DNA of 64,000 nt from Wenyingzhuangia fucanilytica (GTDB lineage: Bacteria; Bacteroidota; Bacteroidia; Flavobacteriales; Flavobacteriaceae): the NCBI RefSeq assembly GCF_001697185.1, contig NZ_CP014224.1:2464501-2528500 (forward strand), in the 5' to 3' direction. The position numbers were made by a program, and so were the translations under genes. Within the stretch, counting starts at the first letter, position 1; each line of letters begins with the position of its first letter. The notes under the pieces were generated by a model. It worked only from the letters and a program-made list of their open reading frames with translations. It did no database searches and was not told the DNA's origin. Of the stretch, positions 18,569 through 27,517 are shown piece by piece.

Positions 18569-19963
18569 TTACAATCCTGCAATTTCTTTAATTTCATCTA
18601 TAGCTCGTAAAGCTAAAGCGTCTGCAGATGCTTGAGAACCACTTTCTGTATAAATTCTAATAATCGGTTCTGTGTTAGATTTTCGCAAGTGTAACCATTC
18701 ATCAGCAAAATCAACTTTTACTCCGTCTATGGTATTCACTTCCTCGTTTTTATATTTTTCTGCCATTTGTTCTAAAATAGCATCTACATCTAACGTTGGG
18801 GTTAACTCAATTTTATTTTTACTCATGTAATATTCAGGATAAGAATCTCTTAACTCTTTACAAGATTTTCCACATTTTGCTAAATGAGATAAAAACAAAG
18901 CAACTCCTACCAAAGAATCTCTACCATAGTGAGAATCAGGATAAATAATCCCTCCATTTCCTTCTCCACCAATAACAGTATTGGTTTCTTTCATGGTAGT
19001 AACCACGTTTACTTCACCCACAGCACTTGCTGTATAAATTCCTCCGTGTTTTACAGTTACATCTCTCAATGCTCTTGATGATGATAGGTTAGAAACTGTG
19101 TTTCCTCCTCCTAATTCACCCAATACATAATCTGCACAAGCTACCAATGTATATTCTTCACCAAACATAGAACCATCTTCGCTAATTAAAGCCAATCTAT
19201 CTACATCTGGATCTACTACAATTCCAAAATCTGCTTTTTCTTTTACTACTAATTTAGATATATCACCTAAATGTTCTTTTAAAGGTTCTGGATTGTGAGG
19301 AAATTGTCCGTTAGGTTCGCAATAAAGTTTTACGCACTCTACTCCTAACTTTTCTAACAACGCTGGAATAAAAATTCCTCCTGTTGAGTTTACAGCATCT
19401 AACACTACTTTAAATCCTGCTTTTTTAATGGCATCAACATCTACCAATTCAAGATTTAAAACTTCTTGAACATGTTTTTCTACATAAGAATTGTCTTCTG
19501 TATAAGTTCCTAAGTCATCAACCTCAGCAAAAGTGTAAGCATCTTGCTCTGCAAATTCTAAAATTTCTTTTCCATCTGCTCCGTTTAAAAACTCACCTTT
19601 TTCATTTAATAATTTTAAAGCATTCCACTGTTTTGGATTGTGTGATGCTGTTAAAATAATTCCTCCATGTGCTTTTTCTAAAGGTACTGCTACTTCTACA
19701 GTTGGTGTGGTAGACAAACCTAAATCAATCACATTAATCCCCAATCCTATTAAAGTATTAGTCACCAAACTGCTAATCATGGCTCCAGAAATACGAGCAT
19801 CTCTACCAACAACTACATTGATTTCTTTTGAGTCTTTATTTCTTGCTTTGATCCAAGTTCCGTAAGCTGCCGCAAACTTTACTGCATCTAGTGGGGTTAA
19901 ATTATCACCTACACTTCCTCCAATGGTTCCGCGTATTCCTGATATTGATTTGATTAATGACAT
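18569..19963 (-). CDS. glmM: Phosphoglucosamine mutase
   Basis: A 464-residue alpha-D-phosphohexomutase. The active-site phosphoserine loop is TASHNPKQWNALK (Ser107), the metal loop is VDPDVDRLA, the sugar-binding loop is GGEGNGGIIYP, and the phosphate-binding loop near the C-terminus is RKSNTEPIIRIY. It converts glucosamine-6-phosphate to glucosamine-1-phosphate for UDP-GlcNAc, peptidoglycan and LPS. Related phosphomannomutases share these motifs, but the SGIRGTIGGSVGDNLTP start favours GlmM as annotated in Bacteroidetes. Single gene, 25 bp after the LptF/G permease on the same strand. Confidence 0.88.
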   Translation of the reverse strand: MSLIKSISGIRGTIGGSVGDNLTPLDAVKFAAAYGTWIKARNKDSKEINVVVGRDARISGAMISSLVTNTLIGLGINVIDLGLSTTPTVEVAVPLEKAHGGIILTASHNPKQWNALKLLNEKGEFLNGADGKEILEFAEQDAYTFAEVDDLGTYTEDNSYVEKHVQEVLNLELVDVDAIKKAGFKVVLDAVNSTGGIFIPALLEKLGVECVKLYCEPNGQFPHNPEPLKEHLGDISKLVVKEKADFGIVVDPDVDRLALISEDGSMFGEEYTLVACADYVLGELGGGNTVSNLSSSRALRDVTVKHGGIYTASAVGEVNVVTTMKETNTVIGGEGNGGIIYPDSHYGRDSLVGVALFLSHLAKCGKSCKELRDSYPEYYMSKNKIELTPTLDVDAILEQMAEKYKNEEVNTIDGVKVDFADEWLHLRKSNTEPIIRIYTESGSQASADALALRAIDEIKEIAGL

Positions 19964-19988
19964 GTAATTAAGTTTAAAATATAATTAT

Positions 19989-21080
19989 TTATCCTTGTTG
20001 TTTTTCTCTGTAATAAAGGTAAATGGCTATGATTGAAAATATGATATTAGGCAACCAAGCCATAAAAAGTGCATTTGAATTTGGAGCTGACCCCAACACA
20101 ACGGCTACTTTCATAAAAAAGACGTACATAAACATCATTCCAATTCCCAAAGCTAAATTGACTCCGGTACCTCCTCTTTTCTTTCTTGATGAAAGAGAAA
20201 CTGCTATTAATGTTAAAATATATGCCGAAATAGGCAAACTAGTACGCTGATACAATTCTACGTGATAAGCATTTAAGTTTTTTACTCCCCTTCTTTCGGA
20301 TTTTGTAATAAACTCTGATAATTTATCTGAAGTCATTTCCATAGATTTTGACCCTGAAATCATTAAATCATCAGGAGTAAAATCTAAAGTCATAACTCTT
20401 TTATCTCCATGAGCGATTGAATCTCGGTCAGGGTATATAAAACGCTCTGAGTAATTAGACAAAACAAAATTTCCGTTTTCTTTATCCCAAAGCATATTGT
20501 CTGCTACAATTCTGTACTTGACTTTAATACCATCAAATTCAGCATATGAAAAATTATACCCTCTATTGTTTAATAGGCTAAAGTTTTTGATAAATATTTT
20601 AGCACTATCGTTTAATTGTAGGTTAAAGTTTTTAACGTAAGATCTGTTTTCTGTTTTGCTAAAAATATATTCTTGTTCAAAAGCGTATTTAATTTCATTT
20701 CCTTTAGGCACAACAAAATGATTCATTCCTAAAGCAACCACAGCTAAAATAGAAGCTCCTATAAAATAAGGCCTCAAAAATCTTGTAAAAGAAATATTGG
20801 CACTACTAATGGCAATTACTTCTGTATTACTGGCCAATTTAGACGTAAACATAATACAGGCAATAAATGTTGCTAAGGGTAAAAATGTATTGGCGTAATA
20901 AAGAATAAAATTTAAATAGTAATCTTTAAGAATATGAAAAAATGTTAAATCATCGTGTCTTAAAAACTTGTCCACTTTTTCGGATACATCAATAACTACC
21001 GCAATAGGTATTAATATAAACAGTGTAAAAAACACCGATTTTAAATATCTAAATAATATGTATTTATCTATTATTTTCAA
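19989..21080 (-). CDS. LptF/LptG family LPS-export permease
   Basis: A 363-residue inner-membrane protein of the YjgP/YjgQ family. An N-terminal TM helix starts IDKYILFRYLKSVFFTLFIL, a second and third helix cover ~55-120, a large periplasmic beta-jellyroll domain covers ~130-270, and three C-terminal helices follow (ISAYILTLIAVSLSSRKKRG to the end). It forms the transmembrane part of the ABC transporter that extracts LPS. It is 2 bp downstream of tgt, an arrangement common in Bacteroidetes. Whether LptF or LptG cannot be decided. Confidence 0.88.
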   Translation of the reverse strand: MKIIDKYILFRYLKSVFFTLFILIPIAVVIDVSEKVDKFLRHDDLTFFHILKDYYLNFILYYANTFLPLATFIACIMFTSKLASNTEVIAISSANISFTRFLRPYFIGASILAVVALGMNHFVVPKGNEIKYAFEQEYIFSKTENRSYVKNFNLQLNDSAKIFIKNFSLLNNRGYNFSYAEFDGIKVKYRIVADNMLWDKENGNFVLSNYSERFIYPDRDSIAHGDKRVMTLDFTPDDLMISGSKSMEMTSDKLSEFITKSERRGVKNLNAYHVELYQRTSLPISAYILTLIAVSLSSRKKRGGTGVNLALGIGMMFMYVFFMKVAVVLGSAPNSNALFMAWLPNIIFSIIAIYLYYREKQQG

Positions 21081-21082
21081 GC

Positions 21083-22213
21083 CTACAATCTATTATCCAT
21101 TTGCTTTACCATTTTATCTTTCCATTCTCTAAAGTCACCAGCAATAATATGCTTTCTGGCCTCTCTAACTAACCAAAGATAAAATCCTAAATTGTGTATA
21201 GTAGCAATTTGCTTGCCTAAAAATTCGTTTGATACAAATAAGTGACGTAAATATGCCTTTGAGTACTCGGTATCTACCCAAGTAATTCCCGCAGGATCTA
21301 CTGGAGAAAAATCATTTTCCCACTTTTTGTTTTTGATATTGATATGACCTTCCGAAGTAAATAACATTCCGTTACGGGCATTTCTTGTTGGCATTACACA
21401 GTCAAACATATCAACTCCCAAAGCAATATTTTCTAAAATATTAATAGGGGTTCCTACTCCCATTAAATACCTTGGTTTGTCTTCTGGTAAAATGCTACAC
21501 ACCACATCTGTCATTGCATACATTTCTTCTGCAGGCTCTCCTACAGACAATCCTCCAATAGCATTTCCTTCGGCACCAGCATTGGCAATATATTCTGCAG
21601 ATTGCTTTCTTAAATCTGTATAAGTACTTCCTTGTACAATTGGGAAAAACGTTTGAGCGTAATCGTAACGATAAGGTACTTTTTCTAAATGATTGATACA
21701 TCTATTTAACCATCTATGCGTCATGTGCATAGATCTTTTTGCATAGTTGTAATCACATGGATAAGGTGTACATTCATCAAAAGCCATAATGATATCAGCT
21801 CCAATTTTACGTTGAATTTCCATTACGTTTTCTGGAGAAAAGAAATGATAAGAACCATCTATATGACTCTTAAACTTTACTCCTTCTTCTTTAATTTTTC
21901 TTCGACCTGATAATGAATATACTTGATATCCTCCTGAATCTGTTAAAATAGGACGATCCCAATTCATAAATTTATGCAAACCTCCTGCTGCTTCTAACAC
22001 ATCGGTTTTAGGACGTAGATATAAATGATAAGTATTTCCTAAAATAATATCAGGATTTATTTCTTCTTTTAACTCTCGTTGATGAACACCTTTTACAGTA
22101 CCCATGGTACCTACAGGCATAAATATTGGCGTTTCTATAACTCCATGATCGGTAGTTACTTCTCCTGCTCTCGCTTTACTTTGCGGATCTAATGCTTCAA
22201 TCTTAAATTTCAT
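21083..22213 (-). CDS. tgt: tRNA-guanine transglycosylase (queuine tRNA-ribosyltransferase)
   Basis: A 376-residue enzyme from ATG 22213 (MKFKIEALDP); an upstream in-frame extension is hydrophobic and unlike the family. It exchanges guanine-34 for preQ1 in tRNA. Visible are TPIFMPVGTMGTVKGV, ILTDSGGYQVYSLSGRRKI with the catalytic Asp, GGLSVGEP, and the nucleophile region FDCVMPTRNARNG. The CxCxxC zinc-ligand motif of most bacterial TGTs is absent; the matching segment reads DPAGITWVDTEYSKAYLRHL. Operon with the LptF/G permease. Confidence 0.95.
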   Translation of the reverse strand: MKFKIEALDPQSKARAGEVTTDHGVIETPIFMPVGTMGTVKGVHQRELKEEINPDIILGNTYHLYLRPKTDVLEAAGGLHKFMNWDRPILTDSGGYQVYSLSGRRKIKEEGVKFKSHIDGSYHFFSPENVMEIQRKIGADIIMAFDECTPYPCDYNYAKRSMHMTHRWLNRCINHLEKVPYRYDYAQTFFPIVQGSTYTDLRKQSAEYIANAGAEGNAIGGLSVGEPAEEMYAMTDVVCSILPEDKPRYLMGVGTPINILENIALGVDMFDCVMPTRNARNGMLFTSEGHINIKNKKWENDFSPVDPAGITWVDTEYSKAYLRHLFVSNEFLGKQIATIHNLGFYLWLVREARKHIIAGDFREWKDKMVKQMDNRL

Positions 22214-22333
22214 AGCGACAAAAATAACACTTTGGAATGAACAACTGTTTAAAGAAAAGAAAAATAACAAAAGTTGAACCAACATTTATAAATAATATTA
22301 TTTAAATTGGTTTGTAAAAAATACAAAAAAGGA

Positions 22334-23074
22334 ATGATTTACGTATTCACAGGGATGAGTTTACTTTTTATTGCTATTGGTTTTTTAGTAACAGAAAACA
22401 ATGCAAAGTATCTTCTTTCTGGATATAATACCATGAACGAAAATGAAAGAAAAAAGGTAAATCTTAAAACCTATATTCCTTATTTTAAAAAATTCCACAT
22501 CACTCTTGGTATTTCCTTTTTTGTTTTAGGGTATCTAATAAACTTATTTAACAAGAATGTAGCAGGAATGTTTTTAGCTATTTATCCTGTTTTGGCTTAT
22601 GTATATTTTGTGATAACAAGTTCAAAATATTCTGGTGGATTAAATACCAAAGCAAATAAAGTAGGACTTATAATTCTTATAGGTACTTTTATTTTTGTTA
22701 CAGGTCTTGTTGCATACGGCTATAAAGAAAACAAAATACTTTTTGATGCTCATCAAATTGAGTTTACAGGTAGTTATGGAGGAATCTTACCTACCCAACA
22801 AATCAAAAATATAGAAGTTAAAAAGGATTTACCCAAAATTACTCTAAAAACAAACGGATTTGCTTTAGGAGAAATACGAAAAGGATATTTTAAAACTAAA
22901 AGTGGAGAAACCGTTAAGTTGATTTTAAACTCTTCTCAAAAACCTTATCTCCTTTTTACAACATCAGATAATCGTAAAATATATTACTCTGCAAAAGAAC
23001 AATTGAATGAGGAGTTACTACAAGAAATTAAAAAAGCAATACCAAACATTCCCTATAAACTAAACCATGAATAA
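22334..23074 (+). CDS. DUF3784-like membrane protein with C-terminal PH-like domain
   Basis: About 246 residues from ATG 22334; a TTG 27 bp upstream would add an atypical basic leader. The N-terminal ~105 residues look like DUF3784 (three TM helices, with LLSGYNTMNENERKKVNLK between the first two). A fourth TM helix covers ~108-130, and residues 135-246 resemble a bacterial PH-like domain (ILPTQQIKNIEVKKDLPKI). Function unknown. Its 3' end overlaps the next gene by 8 bp, so the two are co-translated. Confidence 0.7.
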   Translation: MIYVFTGMSLLFIAIGFLVTENNAKYLLSGYNTMNENERKKVNLKTYIPYFKKFHITLGISFFVLGYLINLFNKNVAGMFLAIYPVLAYVYFVITSSKYSGGLNTKANKVGLIILIGTFIFVTGLVAYGYKENKILFDAHQIEFTGSYGGILPTQQIKNIEVKKDLPKITLKTNGFALGEIRKGYFKTKSGETVKLILNSSQKPYLLFTTSDNRKIYYSAKEQLNEELLQEIKKAIPNIPYKLNHE

Positions 23075-23420
23075 ACTTTTAAAGCTTGAAGAATTAGCTC
23101 AGTTTTTACTTTCTATTATACTGTTTAATCAACTACATTTTTCTTGGTGGGTTTTTCCTGCTTGTTTGTTATTACCAGATTTTTCTATGCTAGGTTATTT
23201 GATGAACCCTAAAATTGGAGCTTGGTGTTATAATATTTTTCATCATAAATTATTAGGAATCATTTTTTACAGCTTTGGTATTTTTATTCAAAACGAAAGC
23301 ATCATGCTTATTGGAATGATCCTTTTTGGCCATGCTGCCATGGACAGAATTTTTGGATATGGTTTAAAATATAATGATGATTTTAAACACACTCATTTAG
23401 GAGATATTGGTAAACAATAA
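23067..23420 (+). CDS. DUF4260 family membrane protein
   Basis: A 117-residue protein with three or four hydrophobic helices. The family pattern is clear: a first helix, then LLPDFSMLGYLMNPKIGA, YNIFHHKLLGI, and a final GHAAMDRIFGYGLKYNDDFKHTHLG. DUF4260 proteins are small inner-membrane proteins of unknown role. The start overlaps the upstream PH-domain gene. It is convergent with the barrel gene, with six bases between. Confidence 0.88.
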   Translation: MNKLLKLEELAQFLLSIILFNQLHFSWWVFPACLLLPDFSMLGYLMNPKIGAWCYNIFHHKLLGIIFYSFGIFIQNESIMLIGMILFGHAAMDRIFGYGLKYNDDFKHTHLGDIGKQ

Positions 23421-23426
23421 AAACTT

Positions 23427-24287
23427 TTACTGTATATCAAGAAAAACTCCAGCACTAATAGAAGGTCTTGCATATATAATTCTACCAGAAACTGCACTTG
23501 TGTAATTTAATGAAACCCCTAGTTTTGAAGTAATATAATAAGCTACTTCTCCACCAACACTTATATACTCTATGTTATTAGCAAAAATACTTCCCTGAGC
23601 ATTTTGGGCTGAAAGTGTTCCGTTTTTAAATGAATTTATGCTATTTATTCTACCCAACACCCATAATTTACTCCACAACTTAATACCAGACTCTATTCCG
23701 TAATGAAACTCATCAGAAAAACCTTGAGTTCTGTTATTAAATCCAACATAAGCCTTGGTATAAGCTGGTTTATGAAACAACTGATATGAAGTTCCTGCAT
23801 CAACCGTAATTAACTGATTAAATTCACCATCTCCTGTTTGGTAACTCCCATCACTTCCTGCTTTATCTTTTCCTGTTGGCAAACCTAACTTTAAGGTTGT
23901 TGATAATGCAAAATGATTTCTTTTTAACAAACCATATCTTATACCAACATCTATATCACCAACCGCATTTACAGCTTCTCCCTCTTGGATAACAGATCCA
24001 TTGGTTCCTGACACTTGTGCATTTTGATAAATTCTAGTAAAAAATGGAAGATAGGTAATAACATCTAACTTATTGGTAAGTCCATATTCTCCGTATAAAC
24101 TCAAGGTAAAATTTCCTCTTGTAGCATTAGGATCTATATCACCTGTACTGGTATAATGTTGATCTGCCACTAACGACCAAGCTGATAGTTTATAATAACC
24201 ATTTCCTTTTCCTTTATTCCATTGAGCATTCACAAATTGAAATGCAAACAAAAAACAAAGTATTAATGTTGATTTTAAATATTTCAT
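23427..24287 (-). CDS. Outer-membrane beta-barrel protein
   Basis: A 286-residue protein with a signal peptide (LILCFLFAFQFVNAQ) followed by WNKGKGNGYYKLSAW and repeated amphipathic strands such as VGDIDVGIRYGLL and LGVSLNYTSAVSGRI. It ends in a strand (ISAGVFLDIQ). The pattern matches transporter-like porins of Bacteroidetes with unknown cargo. It is 5 bp downstream of the DM13 lipoprotein gene and probably works with it. It resembles, at pattern level, the barrel of the exopolysaccharide cluster at 34872. Confidence 0.75.
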   Translation of the reverse strand: MKYLKSTLILCFLFAFQFVNAQWNKGKGNGYYKLSAWSLVADQHYTSTGDIDPNATRGNFTLSLYGEYGLTNKLDVITYLPFFTRIYQNAQVSGTNGSVIQEGEAVNAVGDIDVGIRYGLLKRNHFALSTTLKLGLPTGKDKAGSDGSYQTGDGEFNQLITVDAGTSYQLFHKPAYTKAYVGFNNRTQGFSDEFHYGIESGIKLWSKLWVLGRINSINSFKNGTLSAQNAQGSIFANNIEYISVGGEVAYYITSKLGVSLNYTSAVSGRIIYARPSISAGVFLDIQ

Positions 24288-24292
24288 AAAGT

Positions 24293-25000
24293 TTATTTAT
24301 CTGTAATTAAAGCCTTACCAACAAGAATAGAAGCTGGCCTACACCACTGTACTAAGTATTGATAATCATTTATACCAACTCCATCTAAAGTATAAGTAAA
24401 CGCACCCTTATAATGAGCACCATCGGCATCATCATAAGCATCAATTTGTAGAGCATTTGCTAAAGAATTTGGATTATTGGTTAAGAACAAAGCAAAACCA
24501 GGCAAACTTTCATCGGCTACATAGTTATTATCAAGTATAATTTCTATTCCGTTTGTTGTTTTAATGATGTCAAAATCACCTGCAGCAGCATATGAAGAAG
24601 TACGAACTATGGTTCCTTCTTTAGAGTTATCTGAAGGGATTACAACGTCTCCCTCTTTAAATACCGTTACGTTTTTACTATCGGTTAACTCTCCAAACAT
24701 CCCAGTTGTTTTGGCAGTAATAGTGGCACTACCCTCAGCTAATGCTGTAATATTATTTGCAAGTTCATCAATAGATAAAATAGAATTATTGGAAGTTTCC
24801 CAAACAATAGCTCTGTTTTCTTTTTCTCCAACATTATTAAAATATGAGGCTTCAAATTTTACAACATCACCTATGGTTAAAGCTGTTACACTTTGGGTAA
24901 TTCTAATTTCTTCGGCAATATTATCATCAATAATATCTTCTTGAATACACGAGTGCAATCCAATAAAAATGAAAAAAAGTTTGAGTTTTAGTAGTTTCAT
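24293..25000 (-). CDS. Lipoprotein with Ig-like (BIG2) and DM13 domains
   Basis: A 235-residue lipoprotein (lipobox HSC, Cys18). Residues ~35-115 form a BIG2-type Ig domain (WETSNNSILSIDE, EGSATITAKTTG). Residues ~125-235 match the DM13 domain, with the conserved Cys220 in YLVQWCRPASILVGKA and an LFLTNN segment. DM13 has been proposed to act in redox or electron transfer through its conserved cysteine; this is not proven. It is first in a two-gene operon with an outer-membrane barrel. Confidence 0.8.
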   Translation of the reverse strand: MKLLKLKLFFIFIGLHSCIQEDIIDDNIAEEIRITQSVTALTIGDVVKFEASYFNNVGEKENRAIVWETSNNSILSIDELANNITALAEGSATITAKTTGMFGELTDSKNVTVFKEGDVVIPSDNSKEGTIVRTSSYAAAGDFDIIKTTNGIEIILDNNYVADESLPGFALFLTNNPNSLANALQIDAYDDADGAHYKGAFTYTLDGVGINDYQYLVQWCRPASILVGKALITDK

Positions 25001-25078
25001 AAATAGTGATTAGTTAAAAGTTCTGTCGACTCTTAACAACCATCATTACAAACTCATTTTTAAAATGATGAATTTATT

Positions 25079-26053
25079 TTAAATAGTTCTTTTTCCTAAT
25101 CTATTGGCAACTACTGCTAGAATTACAATTTGGGTAATATGATATAGCATTACAGGTAACAAATACAAACTTGCACTAATACTATTTCCAAAAATAATAT
25201 TTACCATAGCAGAACCGTGAACTAAAGATTTTTTAGACCCGCAAAACATTGCAGTAATTCTATCGGCTACAGAAAGTTTTAATTTGTTGGCAATAAAATA
25301 AACAACCCCCATTAAAACCCAAAACAAACAAAAAACAATAATGAACAAATAAATCAAGTCTAACCAACTAATATCTTTAAACATATGCGCTAACAACGAT
25401 GCACTAAAGCTTGAATACACAATTAACACAATAATCGTTTTGTCAAAAAAAGCAATTTTAACACTGTTTTTTTTAGCTATATGACCAATTTTACTATTTA
25501 ATAACAAACCCAAAGTTAAGGGCAGTAATATTTGAATAATGAGCTTTAAAAAAACATCTGTTAAAGACATACCTCCAGATTGACTCACAAACATTCCAAT
25601 CCAAATTGGGGTAACAAAAACTCCTATTAAGCCTGAAATACTTGCATTAAAAATAGCCGAGGGCACATTTCCTTTTGCCAAAGAAACCATGACTACTGAT
25701 GATGAAACAGATGAAGGTAATGCTGCTAAAAAAAACAAACCAATCCAAAAAGAATCTCCTACTAAATGCGAAAAAAATGGTTTGAGCAACAATAATAAAA
25801 CAGGAAATATTAAGAACGTACTTAACTGAGTAAGTATATGAAGTTTGTAATTTTTTAATCCTTGAGCTACTTCTTTAAACGATAATTTTAAACCGTAAAA
25901 AAAGAAAATTAATCCTATTCCTATTTCTGTTATATCTTTTAAATGTAAGATACCTGCTCCTTTTGGAAACAAAAAAGCAACCATGATAGCTAAAAATAAA
26001 GACAATATAAACTTGTCTATTTTTATGTTTTGCAACTTTAAAATAACGCTCAT
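25079..26053 (-). CDS. SBF-type (bile acid:sodium symporter family) transporter
   Basis: A 324-residue polytopic inner-membrane protein with nine or ten hydrophobic segments. It has the YfeH-like SBF pattern: an early Gly-rich helix (EIGIGLIFFFYGLKLS), ALPSSVSSSVVMVSLAKGN, AIFNASISGLIGVFVTP, and a late FCGSKKSLVHGSAM. It should be a sodium-coupled transporter of an organic anion, possibly a bile-acid-like or steroid-like solute; the substrate is not known. A 35-bp palindrome ends 8 bp before its start codon, so it is likely under tight repression. Confidence 0.85.
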   Translation of the reverse strand: MSVILKLQNIKIDKFILSLFLAIMVAFLFPKGAGILHLKDITEIGIGLIFFFYGLKLSFKEVAQGLKNYKLHILTQLSTFLIFPVLLLLLKPFFSHLVGDSFWIGLFFLAALPSSVSSSVVMVSLAKGNVPSAIFNASISGLIGVFVTPIWIGMFVSQSGGMSLTDVFLKLIIQILLPLTLGLLLNSKIGHIAKKNSVKIAFFDKTIIVLIVYSSFSASLLAHMFKDISWLDLIYLFIIVFCLFWVLMGVVYFIANKLKLSVADRITAMFCGSKKSLVHGSAMVNIIFGNSISASLYLLPVMLYHITQIVILAVVANRLGKRTI

Positions 26054-26061
26054 ATTATTAA

Positions 26062-26096
26062 ATATAATTAACGGCTAAATTAGCTGTTAATTATAT
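26062..26096. promoter_or_regulatory. 35-bp near-perfect palindrome (operator candidate)
   Basis: Bases 26062-26096 form a palindrome with one G-T mismatch (26073 against 26085), centred on 26079; the core reads ATTAACGGCTAAATTAGC. There is no loop, so it looks like a dimeric repressor site rather than a terminator. It sits just upstream of the SBF transporter start on the minus strand. Confidence 0.6.
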
Positions 26097-26216
26097 ACTT
26101 TTAATATTTAAGCTGTCTTTTTATTATTTATATTTTTTAATAAAACACTCTAAATAAAAGACCGTTTTCTTTTCAGCTAAGGTTTTACATACCAATATAT
26201 CTAACTCAAAATTAAT

Positions 26217-27455
26217 TTACAACCAAGTAATTTTAGCTTCTTTATTCTCGGTATCTACCCATACTTTTGCATGTTCAAATTCACGAGTGAACTCCCAAGC
26301 ATTTTCATGAACACGTTTATACGCTCCCTTGGGTATTCCAAGTGACTTTTGCAACTCAGGATAATCTACTAAAGGCCCTGTATCTAATCGCCAACCCCAA
26401 CCGTATTGAAAATATGAATAAGGTTGGGCACCAATAAGGTAACAAGCCTGATAATACTCTAATCGCTCTTTTGATAATTTTTCAAGTGCGTTTTCCTTTG
26501 CTGCTCCAGTTAACCCATCAATGGATGGATCATCTTCTGCCTCTACACCAATACGAAATATCGATATTTTCCCAGCTTTGGCATTGTTCAACATATCGCC
26601 CCATTCTTTTAATAGATTCTCTTTTGATAACTTTTGAGTATTATAATGTTCAAACATCGCTGCATCAATTGCCGGAAATACCTCTACAACATCTGAGGCG
26701 TTATTTCCTAACAATATTTTATCATCCCCTAATGCTTTTTTTAAATTTAACATCATTTCTCCCATTGCCTTTTCCACTTCATTTTTCTGAGAATTACGCA
26801 ACCAGACAAAACCATGCATCTGATCAATAAAAACACCATCGGCTCCAGAAAAATTTACTCCAGCAACTACTGTATTTACCCACCATTCTCTAAAATCAGG
26901 ATTTAAAACATCAAAAAAGAATATATTGTTCCGATGCTCTAACTCACCAGTAGTTTCATTTACAATTAAAAATTTTTTAAGCTCAGGATAGTTGTCTATT
27001 CTACTTCTTGTAAAATTTTCATTATAAGAGGTAAAGGGCCATGCATAAGCCGAGTTAAAATAATAGAGCACTTTTATTTCTGGCTGTAATTTTTTAAAAG
27101 CCTCTACCTCATGCTTTGTACCTACTTCGGCATACTCTAGAACAGTCCAAGCATGATTTTTTTCAATACAAACAAAATTAGATTTCCCCGAAACAACTTC
27201 TACCTCACTAGTTGTTAATGTTCTAGACCCATCTCCAAACATGCAATATTGAGGCGTTACCTCCCAGCTAAACTTTGGAAAAAAATCTTTTGGTTGAAAT
27301 ACAGTTCCATCACTTATTGATAATTCAGAGAAAACTTCTGTATCTAGAACATCTGAGTTTTCTTTAATCTCTTGATTTTTAGAACAAGAAAATAAGATAA
27401 AAACGAAACTAAAGATTAGTAAAAACCTATTTATTAAAATTGAATAGAATTTCAT
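26217..27455 (-). CDS. Putative glycoside-hydrolase-like TIM-barrel lipoprotein (paralogue 2)
   Basis: A 412-residue lipoprotein from ATG 27455, chosen because it starts the lipoprotein signal (lipobox LFSC) and has AAGG 6-9 bases upstream; an upstream ATG/TTG pair adds a polar leader. It is closely similar to the next gene. Barrel-like elements: KVLYYFNSAYAWPFTSY, FFDVLNPDFREWWV, GADGVFIDQMHGFVWLR with a candidate catalytic Asp, ILLGNNAS, DAAMFEHYN with a candidate Glu, and YSYFQYGWGWRLDTGPL. It resembles the hypothetical glycosyl hydrolase (GHL) families. Activity is unknown; the sulfatase neighbour suggests a sulfated glycan. Confidence 0.65.
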   Translation of the reverse strand: MKFYSILINRFLLIFSFVFILFSCSKNQEIKENSDVLDTEVFSELSISDGTVFQPKDFFPKFSWEVTPQYCMFGDGSRTLTTSEVEVVSGKSNFVCIEKNHAWTVLEYAEVGTKHEVEAFKKLQPEIKVLYYFNSAYAWPFTSYNENFTRSRIDNYPELKKFLIVNETTGELEHRNNIFFFDVLNPDFREWWVNTVVAGVNFSGADGVFIDQMHGFVWLRNSQKNEVEKAMGEMMLNLKKALGDDKILLGNNASDVVEVFPAIDAAMFEHYNTQKLSKENLLKEWGDMLNNAKAGKISIFRIGVEAEDDPSIDGLTGAAKENALEKLSKERLEYYQACYLIGAQPYSYFQYGWGWRLDTGPLVDYPELQKSLGIPKGAYKRVHENAWEFTREFEHAKVWVDTENKEAKITWL

Positions 27456-27517
27456 ATTACCTTGTTTTTTTTTAATCTCTACAGACATCAATACGTTAGC
27501 CCCCCTTGATAATTAAC

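Noticed and set aside
22214-22285. N-terminal extension of tgt to 22285
   Set aside because: The extra 24 residues are hydrophobic and absent from the family; MKFKIEALD at 22213 is the normal start.
27456-27491. Upstream starts (TTG 27491, ATG 27488) for the second putative glycosidase
   Set aside because: They put a polar leader in front of a clear lipoprotein signal. ATG 27455 has AAGG at a suitable distance.
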